A stretch of 64,000 nt of DNA from Bisporella sp. PMI_857 (GCA_021307315.1 JAJSPD010000032.1:372001-436000); one strand, 5' to 3'. Shown: positions 48,612-60,655, counted from the stretch's first letter. Notes: generated by a model not told the origin, from the letters alone. Made by a program: numbers and translations.

Positions 48612-49975
48612 TTAATGGACTGCACCATTTATAACCACTTCTCCATCCACAGGACGTAAATCCAAAATATGAGTCAAGCTCCCTCTTGGCTGAATAATCT
48701 CCTTGATCTTCCACCCACTTCTCTCAGCCAACGTCTCATAATCCTTCAAACCTCTCTCCTTATTCCTACATCTAGACAACATTCGAATATCTCCATACCT
48801 TCCCATCCTCCCGAGCCGCCCCTCGAGTAAGATCGTTTCCATGACAATAATGCGACTGATGTCATTCTTTATGACAATGTTTTTACGGAGATTCTTTAAT
48901 ATCTCTATGCACTCATCATCGGACCAGTTGTGCAATACCCATTTCAAGAGGTAGGCACCATAGGGTGGAATGGCATCCTTGAAGAAATCGCCACCGTGAA
49001 CGGATGTCAAGCGTGAGGTTAGAGCCGCATCGTTCGCATTGGAGAAGAGTTTGTGGATTAGGGGGACAGTCTGGGGGAGCTCGAATGCGGATGCGGTTGA
49101 GGTGGGGAATTGTTTGAGGTAGCTGAGGAGGAAATCTCCTTGACCAGCTCCTACATCACATAAAGTTTCTGAGCTAATCTCTTCCCCTGTAATATATTAG
49201 TTTTTATTTTGTAGACAGGATCTAGAAGATTTTGCGTACAAGGATAATCTGCTATCATAGCAGGCATCTCAGCCACTGTGAAAGCGCCAATTGCCTTGTG
49301 GAAAGGCGCAGTACGCCCGGTTTCAGCGAGATATTGATATATTGGCTTATCGGTATCGTAGTAGAGTGAAGCGGCACAACGTTTCTGGTTTGCTTTCAGT
49401 TGTGCCGGGAGGTGACTGAGCAAATCGTAGTATTCATTAGGGAAGAAGGAAGCCCAGGTTCTCCATTGCGTCCAATGGTCCTGCCGCAGGAGATCGGAAA
49501 CAATATTGTTGGAGATACGACCGTCAGTGGGATCCTGTGCAAATATTCCCATGCCGATAAGATAGTTCACTATCTGCCCCAAATCTTGCTCTTGGCAACC
49601 GGCTTTGGATGCTAGCTCTGTGATGCTCAGCGGGCCAGGATGGAGGTGATCAGCAAGGTCATTCTCGACGGCAGAGAGAAGGACTTTGCTGTTTGTGAAA
49701 GCTGTTGTTGGTCGTTAGACTCAAAGTATGATACAAGAGTTTGACTGCATACCAAATATTCCATCCATGAGAGTGAAGACTGGTGGGGTAAGCATCAACT
49801 GGAGCTTATCCAAGAGCTGAATGGATTCTCCTAGAGCCACATTGATGGCTGCTGATGCTTGATTACCCTCTTTACTTACAGAAAGCGCAAGCTTAAGTTC
49901 CTCACTAAGCGGCCCCTCGAAAAGAGCTAGGGATTGCTTGATAGAGTGGTTAAGCTGCTTCAGCTGAGTCTCCAT
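48612..49975 (-). CDS. SAM-dependent O-methyltransferase
   Basis: Methylates a hydroxyl group, in this context perhaps an N-hydroxyl of the diketopiperazine as HasC does. Three exons (49975-49753, 49701-49240, 49186-48612) give 419 aa, normal for plant/fungal class II O-methyltransferases. The N-terminal dimerisation domain has PGPLSITELASKAGCQEQDL (winged helix). The SAM site is LCDVGAGQGDFLLSYL (a DxGxGxG-type loop), followed by HGGDFFKDAIPPYGAYLLKW and the catalytic VLHNWSDDECIEILKNL with the general-base histidine. The intron at 49187-49239 brings DYPWEEISSETLCDVGAG into one frame. It shares a 464-bp divergent promoter with the NRPS, a strong hint of joint control. Confidence 0.9.
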
Positions 49976-50439
49976 GGTCGGAATCGTTTTTGGAATATAC
50001 AATGAAAGAAAGACCAGAAAATGAAAAGAAAATGGAGGATGCTTTGATGCAGAACTATCGCGGCCCCTAATACCTTGAAGGGATAGTTCGGTAGTGCGAG
50101 CTGAGGCTCGCTGAGTACGTGGATCACTCTCCGCACCGTTCGCGGGCCGTCCTAATACTCGCTTTCAGCTTATGGCCGGCGTGAATACAGGTACCAATTT
50201 CAGCATCGGGATAGATATTACGTCGGTGCCTCCGCCGGTGGAAATACAGGTACCGAACTTGTCATCGGCGCCGCAATGGATCATAGTTTACCCTGTAATA
50301 TTCGCCGACAGCTGGACCATTCACTGTAATCATGAGAAGATTAACTTTGCTATAGGGATCCCAGACCATGAACGGCTTTGAACCGCTATTTCTTGAATCT
50401 ATACCTTCATTTTTCTTGAGAGACAATGTCGCGTAGTAG
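49976..50439. promoter_or_regulatory. Bidirectional promoter, O-methyltransferase and NRPS
   Basis: 464 bp between divergent starts. It contains an inverted repeat GCGAGC-TGAG-GCTCGC (50096-50111) and two related copies of a 35-bp element (50175-50209 and 50234-50268) sharing AATACAGGTACC and CATCGG. These are candidate regulator sites for both genes. Confidence 0.6.
50175..50268 (+). repeat. Imperfect direct repeat in the NRPS promoter
   Basis: Two copies about 59 bp apart. Each runs GCCGG, GTG or TGG, AATACAGGTACC, a divergent 7-8 bp, then CATCGG. The 12-bp AATACAGGTACC core is identical in both. Confidence 0.7.
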
Positions 50440-53400
50440 ATGTCATATCCCTCCTTGATTGCTTCAGCAATGAATCGACTGGTCATCGAAATGGCCATTT
50501 CTGCCTTAGGCATCACACCTACATCTCAAGAATCAGCAATCAAAGAGACTAATGGACTAACACTTGCAAATGGCTCGACGCATCCAAATCCCTTAACCTC
50601 TGACTATGATTCTACCTTGATCGATCTATTCTCTCGATCTGTGTCATTATACCCAGACGCAGCTGCCCTTGAGGACCAAACAGAAGGCCAGGTCCATCGT
50701 CACCAAATCACATACCATGACCTCCATATCGCCTCAAATTGCTTTAGTCAGAGGCTTCGTGACCATGGAGTTACCGCCGGAGATATTGTTCCTGTCTTAG
50801 GCAGGCGCTCAGTTGACATGGTCGTTGCACTCCTCTCAGTTCTAAAGCTTCGTGCATGTTATGTTCCGATTGACCTTGACAGTTGGGGTCCAGATCGGAT
50901 CAACACCACCCTCGACATGATAGATAGCCGTATACTTATCTCCTTAGATTTAACTCTTAGTGTATCTTCGAAGGTTCGGGAGGGATATCAGGTAGTAGTG
51001 CTAGACGACTGGAGCATTAGAAAGCATATAAATCTTGATATTGCGACCAACATGCAAGCCATCAAGGCACAGCTACGAGACAAGAACGCAACATTGCCAT
51101 CGCCTGCAAACGACCTTGCATACATCATTTTCACTTCAGGTGAGATCTTAGTTCTTACTGCTTTCCATTCTAAAGCACATCTCCTTGCTGCCTGTTTTTG
51201 CCTACGAGCGTACTCCATGATTCAAATCCTTTTCCAAATTACAGTCGCATAAAAGACGAATATGCAGGAAGATATTGACTATGTACCAAGCTGACTCTAT
51301 GTGAACAGGCACTACAGGATTGCCCAAGGGGGTAATGATTACTCAACGATCAATCGCTGCATATGTACAATCATGTGGAGATCTCCCCTTCAACACCAAC
51401 GCCTGCTTAGACAGCAGAATTCTTCTGATCTGCTCTGTGGCTTTTGATGGTATGCTTGTGTATTCTATAAAGCTTATTGAACATACAAGTTGACTTGTTT
51501 CAAGCATGTACAGCAATATTGTTTAGTGCACTCTGTAACGGGGCCACAATTGTGTTGGCCGATCCTTCAACTTTGGTGTCAGCTGCCAGAACATGTACAA
51601 CCCTTGTACTAACACCAAGTATCCTTTCAACGCTGGATCCTGATGAAGAATCTATGGTAGAGACCATATTTCTTGGTGGCGAGCAAACAAGCGCACCTTT
51701 GATCAAGGCTTGGGCGACAAGAAAGAGAAGGCTTTACAATGGGTATGGGCCGACAGAAACCACCTGTGGCTCCTTAATGGCTGAATTGAAGCCTAACCTT
51801 CCAGTATTGCTTGGACATTCTATTAATTACGGCCGGGTAGTATTGGTCGATGATGCCGGACGCGAGGCCGAGGAAGGCGAACTATACATTACCGGACTTG
51901 GAGTAGCAGTTGGATATTATCGTAATGAAGAACTAACTGCAAAAAGCTTTGTCCAGTGGAATGGCGAGAGGGCATACCGGACTGGAGATTTTGGAAGGCA
52001 AACCTCAGATGGCATCATGTTCCTTGGTCGACGAGATTCATTTGTCAAAAACAGAGGCTTCCTGATCAACTTAGAAGGTGATGTCGAGCCGGCGATGTCT
52101 AGCTTTCCCAAAGTCAAAACATCCGTCGCGCTTCAACATAACGGCCGACTTTATGGCATTGTAACGCCTCAGACAGCCTCGGATGGGCTACGGGACTACT
52201 TGGCAGAACATTATTCGGCTTTCATAATTCCTGACATCGTCATCTCTCGAGATACACTTCCCAGTACCACTAATGGTAAAATAGATCGCAAATCTTTACT
52301 TGAGGTCATTATTGAATCGGAAAGTCAAGCTGAAGTAGTAGAAGCGGGGGAGATTTTAACTCCCGAAGCAGCAGTGCAAAAAGTGTTCTCTCAAACCCTT
52401 GGGGTTTCCCTGCTCAATATCAACCTATCATCCTCCTTCCGCGACCTCGGTGGCCACTCCTTGGCCGCTATTATTGCTGTTGCGACTCTACGCAAGCTCT
52501 CATTCTCCATCACAGTCCCGGAGATTCTTCAGCTAGACACTGTCAGCGCAATATCCTTGGGACTCAGGACTTCTGACCGTACAAATTCTAATGTCCTCGC
52601 CATTTCTGATAGTAGAAGTCGAGAGCTGCGAGATACTGTTATAACTGATGCATTAGAATCGGACATTGAAGAAGTTGCGCCAATGACAGATATGCAGGCT
52701 CGTTTAGTACAGACCTCCATCGACTTGCCGGGTCAGAATTTTGTTAAAGTTGCGATGACCTTTGAACATAAGGACCCTAAAACACCTGAAATAATACGAC
52801 AGGCATGGTCTACGGTCTTACAACGTCATTCGATCTTTCGGACATCCTATTTGCTCTCAGTCAACAATGGTGTACAATTAGTGCATGGAACCCGCAACTT
52901 ATCTTGGAACGAAATTAATGTCAGCGAGGAGATATGGGAATCCGCATGTGTAGAAGCAGAAGAATTTGGTCCGGATTACTTGGCTACCTTTGATGAAAAG
53001 TCGTTAAAGTCACTATCCCACTTCCAGATCATTACCATTCCTGGCAATCGTAGTCGCCTTTTCTGGAGGGTGCACCACAGCCTAATTGATGGATGGTCTA
53101 TCAGCAACATCCTATCAGAGGTTCAGGCGACCTCTGACGGACAAGTCCTAGATGATATTCCTCCACAGTTCTCCAAAGCTGCCCTGTGGATTGAACTAGA
53201 AGAAAGCAAAGATCGGGAAGCCGCTAAGGTATTCTGGTCGAAAAGGCTGCAGGATGTTATATCTAACTCCAATATCCAAGCAGCCCAGCCATCGGACCAC
53301 GCGCCATTGTTAATGCAGTCAGAGCGAAATACGACAGTAGCATTGAAGATGACGGATCTTAACAAATTTGCTCGTGCTTTACGTGTTACCACGGCGAGCG

Positions 53401-56400
53401 TTATTTACAGTGCTTGGGCGATGGTCCTTTCGCGGTATACTGGATCTGATAAAGTTGTATTTGGAGCCGTACTTGCTGGTAGGAACCTGCCTATCCCGTC
53501 TGTTGAAAGACTTGCAGGTCCTTTAATGAATTCCCTCCCATTCGCGGTTGAAGTCAATGAGGCGAAAAATGTGGACGAGCTATTACATACTGTATTCATG
53601 GCCCTGTGCGAAACCTTCGAATATCAATGGTCCTCAAACTCTCTGATCCAGGAAGCAACTGGGACAAAAGGTACAGATTTCTACGAGTCGATGGTCTCAC
53701 TACAATATGACTTTCCCAAACCGTCTTCTGAATGGAAAATTATTGGTGGCCCGAAAGATATCACATACTCCGAAGTCACTGAAGTTCCACTGACCGTCAT
53801 TGTGGACCAAGAAGGCGGTAACTTAGCTCTCCGATTCATGTACAAAAGATCCCACTTTAGCGATAGCCAGGTCGAGCGTTTAATGAACCACTTCACCAAC
53901 ATTTTGGAGAAGCTCATCCAGTCTCCCAGCACCTGCTCCGTTCAAGAGGCGACAACTCACATGATGGGGACTTCAGAGGTAGCGTCTCTTCTCAACAACT
54001 CTAAGCATCTCGAGCTTGCATATACTGGCCCCAAAACTTTAAAGGATGCTTTGGAAAGCTGTGCTAAGCAGTGGAAAGATCATGTGGCCGTGAGAAGCAC
54101 AGTTGGACAGATCACATACAAGGAGCTAGACGAACTATCAAACCGCGTGGCCAACAAGCTCGTCTCACATGTTACATCAGGTGATGTTGTATGCATTTTC
54201 AGTGACGGATCTATGGAGTGGGTTATTGCGATTTTAGCAGTAGTAAAGTGTGGCGCGGCATACTGCCCCATCGACATTCGCCTTCCAGCAGAAAGACAGA
54301 CACTGATGCTAGAAGCATCAGCTTGTTCAATTGCATTTTATCCCACTACTTCATCTATCAAAGATTCTCCAGTCTTCCCTGGAGTGCTTGCAATGGCTGT
54401 TGATGCAGTGTTGGATGAGCCTTTGCAAAACCGTGATCGTGTAGAGCGAGACGTGTCTTCCCAAGATATTGTGTGCTTGGTTTTTACATCAGGAAGCACG
54501 GGGACTCCGAAAGGTCAGTATTATACCGAAGTGGGCCTTCCAAATTCTTACACAAAATAGGTGTACAACTTCGGCACGATGCGATCTTGTCTCTGCTCGA
54601 ATATGAACCTGCTCGGCTCTTTGCAAAGCCAGGTCAATCTAACGCTCAGCTTCTTTCCCTTGGTAAGCCTTGTCACAGATATAATGTTTCGCTACTTACA
54701 CGGCTTCTTTTAGGGTTCGATGGATGCGTTAAAGAGGTGTTTGCCGCTCTCTGTTATGGCGCCACTTTTGTATTGAAAGATCCAGAGGATCCTTTGGCTC
54801 ATCTCTCTTCTGTTGATGCGACGATGATAACACCGACATTGCTTACCACCATGGATCCCGAAGAATATCCTAACTTAAAAGTGGTAGGTCATCAAGGCCA
54901 TATTGCTAGTTTCAATAGCTAACTATGTTAGCTCACTTTGGTTGGCGAAGCTGTGCCTCAAGTTCTAGTAAAGAAATGGGCCACTGGAAGGGTCTTACAG
55001 AATGGATATGGGCCAACAGAAGTAAGTTGCATAACACGAGTACCGATTCCATTATACTTATTTCCTTGCAGTGTACTATCATTTGCCTTATGGCAGACCT
55101 TCATCCATCGAAGAAAGTCTCGATCGGCCGCCCAGTACCACGTACAGCTTGCTATATTCTGGATGCAAAAATGCGTCCTTGCCCTATTGGCGGGGTTGGA
55201 GAGATTTATCTCTCCGGAAACCAAGTCACCACAGGATATCTAGCTGGGCCACAGGGGAAAGCTAGCCGCTTCCTCCAGGACCCATTCCGGAAGGGGTGGC
55301 GTTTGTATAGGACTGGCGACAAAGCGCGGTGGAGAGAGGACGGCGAGGTTGAATATATTGGCAGAGAGGACGATCAAATTAAGCTTCGTGGGTTCAGAAT
55401 CGATTTGGGCGATGTTGAAATCACCATAAGGAAAGTTGCCCCAGAAGCAACCCAAGCCGCAGTGGTTGCAAGCCTCGGAAGCCTCGTTGCTTTTGTGGCA
55501 CCTTCATCGATAGACACAACATCATTAGCACGACAATTAAGAGCAGCTCTTCCTCATTATTGCCAGTTGGCACATGTCGTTGCCCTTTCAGAGCTTCCGA
55601 TGTCACCGAACCAGAAAGTGGATCGCAAAGCACTTGCAGCTATGCCTTTGAGACACATTGCCATCTCAGAACCCCTAGCGACGGAAACTGAGCAGACAGT
55701 AGCTGAGATATGGGGAGATGTCCTGGGAAACAATAGGCCGGCTCACTTCAGAGCGACAGACCACTTCTTTAATATTGGAGGACACTCTCTTCTGCAAATT
55801 CGTGTGGCACAACATATCACAGGTCGTTTTGGTATAAACAGGCCATTGAAACTCGTTTTGCGCCACCTAATATTACGCGAACTATGTGATGCTATCGACA
55901 GTGCTCTCAAAAATGCGAATCACCCGCCGTCTGGGTCATTCTTATCCTCAAGTCGCGTCGAACGCTCAGAACATATGCCGTTGTCATACCTAGAAGAGGA
56001 GCTCCTCTTGAACTACCACATGGCGGCTGGGAAGACGCCAGCTTTTAATATTCCATTTGCCATCCTTGTTCATGGCGAACTTGATATAAAAATGCTCGGT
56101 CAAGCTTTTGAGGAAGTTGTGCTATCAAAAGAGATCTTCCGCTCCCGATACCAGATTATCGATGGTCGAGCAGTTCGCAGGGTGTCCTCGCAGGTCCCAA
56201 CACCAACGATTATGGCAGCAGACTCTGATGTTTCTAGAATGATAAAGCGTCAGGTTGATTTGACTTTCGATCTAGAAAATGATGACCCGATACGTTTGGC
56301 TTTAATCACGGAGGGTCCACTACGCACAGTAATAGTCCTGACTATGACACATTTGATAGGGGATCGCACGACGCTCAACAATTTTGTCCGAGATATCAGC

Positions 56401-57555
56401 ATTCGATATTCAAGGCTCAGGAAGCATGGAGGGCCATCAAAGGAGAACTCTCCCGAAGATTACCTGGGTCTTGCATATGCGGATTGGTCAGTTTGGGCAG
56501 GCCTTCAGAAACCAGAAGCTTCCGCAATAGCATTTTGGAAGGAATACCTCAAAGGTTTAAAGGGGACGCCAGTCATAGTAGGAGAACGGAAATTAGGATC
56601 TTTCAACGGATCCTCGAGGCTCTTCACATTGAGGAAGTCTCTCAGTCACCAACTACTAAGGCTCGTAGCTAATGCTACCGTCACACAGCATCACCTTGCT
56701 CTAACTGCCGTCGGAATCACGATGCGAAGCTTATTGCAAAAATCTGACATCATTGTCGGAGCTCCCTTTGCAAATCGCCTAGAAGCTGGTACAGAAGGCC
56801 TGGCGGGTGTCTTCTTGGACAGGTTACCAATTCGTCTTCACTTCGATGATACGGATTTACTTGTCACAGACTTGTTGAAACGAACTCACGATAGCAGTCA
56901 AGCCGCCATGGCACATTTCGTACCATACCAGCAGCTCTGCAAGTTACTTGGTCTCGAAGCGGCCAAACATGGTTCACTGGTCGAGATGGTGGTCAGTTAC
57001 CACATGAATGATGAATCCTCTTACGACCAGATGGAGCTAGGGCAGACCTCTATTGAACCACTCCGAACCCACGTCAGCGGCTCGAAATTCCCCCTGATGT
57101 TCGAATTCTCTGAGGCAGACTCCCAGATATCAATTGATATTGAGTATGACACAGGCTTATTCACGGAAAGCACCATGGACTCCTTGGAGTCAGCACTTTC
57201 TCTCACCCTGGAACTCATGGCGGCAAGGTGCAATTACACGGTCATCATGGCCGGCATTTCCAGCCTCAATCCTCCACAGATGCAATCACCATCCCAAAGC
57301 ACATTGCAAGCCATCTCTAGAGGTGGTGACACTTTTAAGCTTCATGATGTGCGTTCAGCAATAGCAGAGTGCTTGAATACTGAGGTTGATAATGTATCTT
57401 GCGAAAAATCGATTTTTGAGATAGGGATATCATCAGGCCATTGTCTGATGCTTCATCATCTGCTTAAGATCAGGGGGGTCATGGTTTCATTGAGAGACAT
57501 TCTGGTACTACAGACGGCAGAGAAGTTGGCAAATAGATGTTTAGAAAAGTTTTAA
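50440..57555 (+). CDS. Two-module NRPS, A-T-C-A-T-C-T, probable diketopiperazine synthetase
   Basis: Seven exons (50440-51139, 51309-51449, 51505-54513, 54561-54662, 54714-54883, 54932-55021, 55072-57555) join in frame to 2231 aa. A1 (about 45-520) has IIFTSGTTGLPKG, NGYGPTETT and YRTGDF, but its A8 core is VKNRGFLINLEGDVE. T1: FRDLGGHSL near 598. C1: RVHHSLIDGWS near 803, intact HHxxxDG. A2: about 1120-1600, FTSGSTGTPKG, NGYGPTECT, GREDDQIKLRGFRIDLGDVE. T2: FFNIGGHSL near 1642. C2: TMTHLIGDR near 1828, a changed active motif. T3: FEIGISSGHCL near 2191. A terminal C-T couplet is needed for diketopiperazine release in GliP and is found in other fungal dipeptide synthetases. By-eye specificity residues are D-A-A-V-F-G-C-G for A1 and D-G-K-M-T-V-G-I-I for A2; substrates not assigned. 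No TE or R domain. Confidence 0.92.
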
Positions 57556-58033
57556 TCTACAAGATTCTCTCTCATCATACATTGCTACCTCCCTGGCGCT
57601 ACATCGCTCGTACAGTGCATGAAATCTGTCAAATGCTCAATTAATCACCCATTTATATCCTGCTAGTCGATCTGAGTGACAGATCGACTCAATCGCTCAT
57701 AAACCATGCTGGCTCACATTCGATCACTCAGGGTATTCGGCGGCGATTCTCGCGGAGCCGAGATATTCGCCGCAGGACTACTCGCCGAGAATCGATAGAC
57801 GACGCGCCGGGACCTGCTTCTCCCAGGGTATCTGCTGGTATTTGATTTGCCCTCCGTATCATTCGTGGCCCTCTGATGGCGTGGTTTTTGCGTATCAGCC
57901 GTGTACTATTGCTGTAGAATTGTTTCCTTAACTTGAACAGGAGTTTTGATTCTTCAACAATTAAAATTGGTGCCTGTCCTGTCATTGGCACCTAGCAGCG
58001 CGTATTTTGTTTCCCGAGAAAACCCAACTCAAC
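57556..58033. promoter_or_regulatory. NRPS-P450 intergenic region with inverted repeats
   Basis: 478 bp between co-directional genes, holding the NRPS 3' end and the P450 promoter. It has a 10-bp perfect stem (57665-57689) and overlapping TCTCG/CGAGA and GATTCTCG/CGAGAATC inverted words (57745-57793). Confidence 0.6.
57665..57689. repeat. 10-bp perfect inverted repeat with 5-bp spacer
   Basis: AGTCGATCTG, spacer AGTGA, then CAGATCGACT. It lies 110 bp after the NRPS stop. It could be a protein-binding site or a hairpin in the 3' UTR. Confidence 0.75.
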
Positions 58034-60017
58034 ATGGACGCCACCGCGATATTTCAGCTGAAGATTGGGCTTTTTGCCTTCTCTCTGGCCGCTGTGACTC
58101 TTTTGTTGACGAAGACAAGGATATTGGATGTCGTACTTAACGTAAGTGACTTCCTTTCCCGTAGCAAATTTACACACGACTTTAATGTCAGCCGAGTATT
58201 CAAAAGTCCGGAAGTCATTACTTACAACTCTGTCTATGAAAGGCGTGGTTGAACTTTGTATATAAGTTCACGTCGGAGGATTCCACTCGGTCAATGAAAG
58301 GGCCGGAGTATAAGTTCCCAAATGGTAATATGCAGGAAAAATTCCTACAGGCAAGGCAAAAGTCTGTAGAATGGGAAGCACAATATGGGCCAGTTTACCG
58401 AATTTGGATGGGCATGAATCCAGAAGTGTACGTTCTACTGTGACAGCTCGAGTATCATTGTGCTCCACCGGCTTATCGAAGGCTTCTGGATTACTGAGCA
58501 GCTAGGTTGACTGCAGTACAGGATTATAACGAACCCGGACGACGTGCGTGCATTCTATCACGAAGCGACCGATCACAACAAATCGCATTTAGGAAACCTA
58601 GGATGGCTGATCTCCGAAATGATGGCGGCAGGGGCAGGATTGATCAATGGCCAGAAGTGGAAAACCCTTCGCAAGACAATGGACCCCATGTTCTCTCACA
58701 AAGCAGCTGTACAACTCCTCCAAGATTTCGATAAATCAGCAGCTTCTCATGTGCAGAAACTCTTTTCCTTCAGCCAAGTAGTCAATTCCCAGAAGGCACA
58801 AACTAAGGAGTTCTTCATCATCAACGCGGCGCAGGCGCTACAACGTTATCCTTTCTTCACCACAGCCGAGATTTTCTTTGGAGAACTCAGCTCGGAAGAA
58901 GAGGAGGACTTATGGCGGCTGTCAAAATTGTACAACAGCGCATTCATCAATGTTGTTAAAGGGGGGATCAACCGCTCTCGTCTTACCAAGTTTCTTGGCA
59001 CAACCGCCTGGGCGCAGACCACGGAGTACACTCGGGAATGGAACGCATTCCTTCAGAAGATGATCCAGAGGACATCACAGACTCGGCCAGATACCCCACT
59101 AAATCGTATGTGGGTTTTAGCCCAGAAAGGTGAAATCAGCGAGCTTGAAGTAAACTCCGCCTGGCTATGATGCTCTATTCAAATACTCTCCCTAACCATG
59201 CTTGCAGGTTGTCCACACAGTTGCCGAGTCTCTTTTTGCAAATTTGGACATTACAACGCATGTTCTTGCCTCATCTACACTTCTGCTGGCAGATAATGCC
59301 AAAGTACAGAATGAGCTTCGAGCAGAGTTCGTGCGAGAGCAGGGAGATCTTCAGTCATACCTTTCAAGGAAAGATACTTTGCTTCATTATTGCCTCCTGG
59401 AGGCACTCCGTCTCCAACCGGTGATTTGTGAGTATCAACCAATCTCCTCATTTATCCTGCTCCTAAACCGGTATTCGTTATAGCATTTTCTTTCCCGGAG
59501 CATGCTCCGAGAGCCAAGGTCTTGGGCGGGTTTGTCGTTCCAAAAAATGTAAGCCCTGTCCAAAATGCAAACCTCCAAACACGTGAAGTCAAGCTAAGAA
59601 ACGTAGACGACTGTCATTGTCGACGCTCACAGCCTAAACATCCGTAATCCCTTTTGGGGAAAAGATAGCCGCCAGTACCGCCCTGAGCGGTTCGCATCTA
59701 TCCCTCCAAGCGTCGTACGTGTTCTAGCCTCCCTCCCCACCCATTTCGTCCCATTCCTTCGTTCCCTTCCAGCGACTCCTTACCCTAACACGGCCTCACA
59801 ACAGCTGCGATACAACATGTCGACCTTTGGCTATGGCCCGCGCAAGTGTCTCGGGCAGCATATCTCGGATAAAATGCTCAAGTCCTTCTTGTACCATTTA
59901 TTCACGCGTTATGAGGTCAACCTTCAGCCGAATCAGATTCTGGATGGGGAGTTCAAATACGACAAGACGAGCTGGGTTGCGCTTTTTGATGTTGAGTTAG
60001 GGTTACGGGCGAGGTAG
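58034..60017 (+). CDS. Cytochrome P450 monooxygenase of the cluster
   Basis: Haem oxygenase, probably hydroxylating the diketopiperazine scaffold (N-hydroxylation by HasH is the model). Seven exons (58034-58141, 58243-58427, 58522-59149, 59208-59427, 59484-59548, 59607-59714, 59805-60017) join in frame to 508 aa. The N-terminal membrane anchor is IGLFAFSLAAVTLLL. The C-helix-like segment is GLINGQKWKTLRKTMDPMFS. The ExxR helix is LLEALRLQP, the PERF motif is YRPERF and the haem loop is FGYGPRKCLGQHI with the axial cysteine. The oxygen-binding I-helix (LFANLDITTHVLASSTLLLA) has NLDITTH where AGxDT is usual, as in several fungal secondary-metabolism P450s. Length is normal and all motifs are present. 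Last cluster gene on this side. Confidence 0.92.
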
Positions 60018-60655
60018 TGGCCTGTAGTCAGTTTAACCCCTGGAAGGTATACATAGATATCTACAACCACAAAAGTGATCTAGAAACGAGTTTTTGCCAG
60101 ATTTAGCCACCACGCTGCTAACTTCACCGTGGAGTGACATAAGAATATGAAGAATTGTAACATAGTCGTTGGCAATATTGCAATTGTGTCTAACTCATTG
60201 CTTAGCACTTATATCCCGGCAATAAGAAAGAAGGGGCTGACAAAGGTACTTTAACATATCTAATAGACAAAATAGGTGGCGGGTATAATCAAGGGAGCAC
60301 ATCGTGTAAAAGCTTAAAGAAACGAGACTTCCGATGCATTTCTGCGCAAGGGACGCAATGAGTGGACGGAAGATGGATCTGATACATGACTTCCTATCAA
60401 GAAAGCAAGCTTTATAAGAAGATGGGAGCATGGGCTTCGCTTGAGCTATTGCAAGATAAGGCACTCGATAGAAACTGAATCATGCTCTAGTAAGAAGTCG
60501 TTCCGTGAATGTTTAATAATGAAATTTCAACCCGCGATTTGCTTCCCCAAAAAATCTTCGATAATCGCTAAAAGTAAAAAAATATGCTTTGAAATGTGTT
60601 GCGCGACTCTTGAGCCTTCCCTCGAATCCAATCATACCGACAAGGTGTGAGCCTC
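60018..60655. other. Convergent 3' region at right edge of cluster
   Basis: 638 bp between the P450 and the LtrA-family gene; AT-rich, no supported gene. Confidence 0.6.

Noticed and set aside
50440..57555. Epidithiodioxopiperazine (gliotoxin/sirodesmin-type) cluster
   Set aside because: The NRPS layout fits GliP/SirP, but no glutathione transferase, C-S lyase, dipeptidase, cyclotransferase or dithiol oxidase gene is present in the window.
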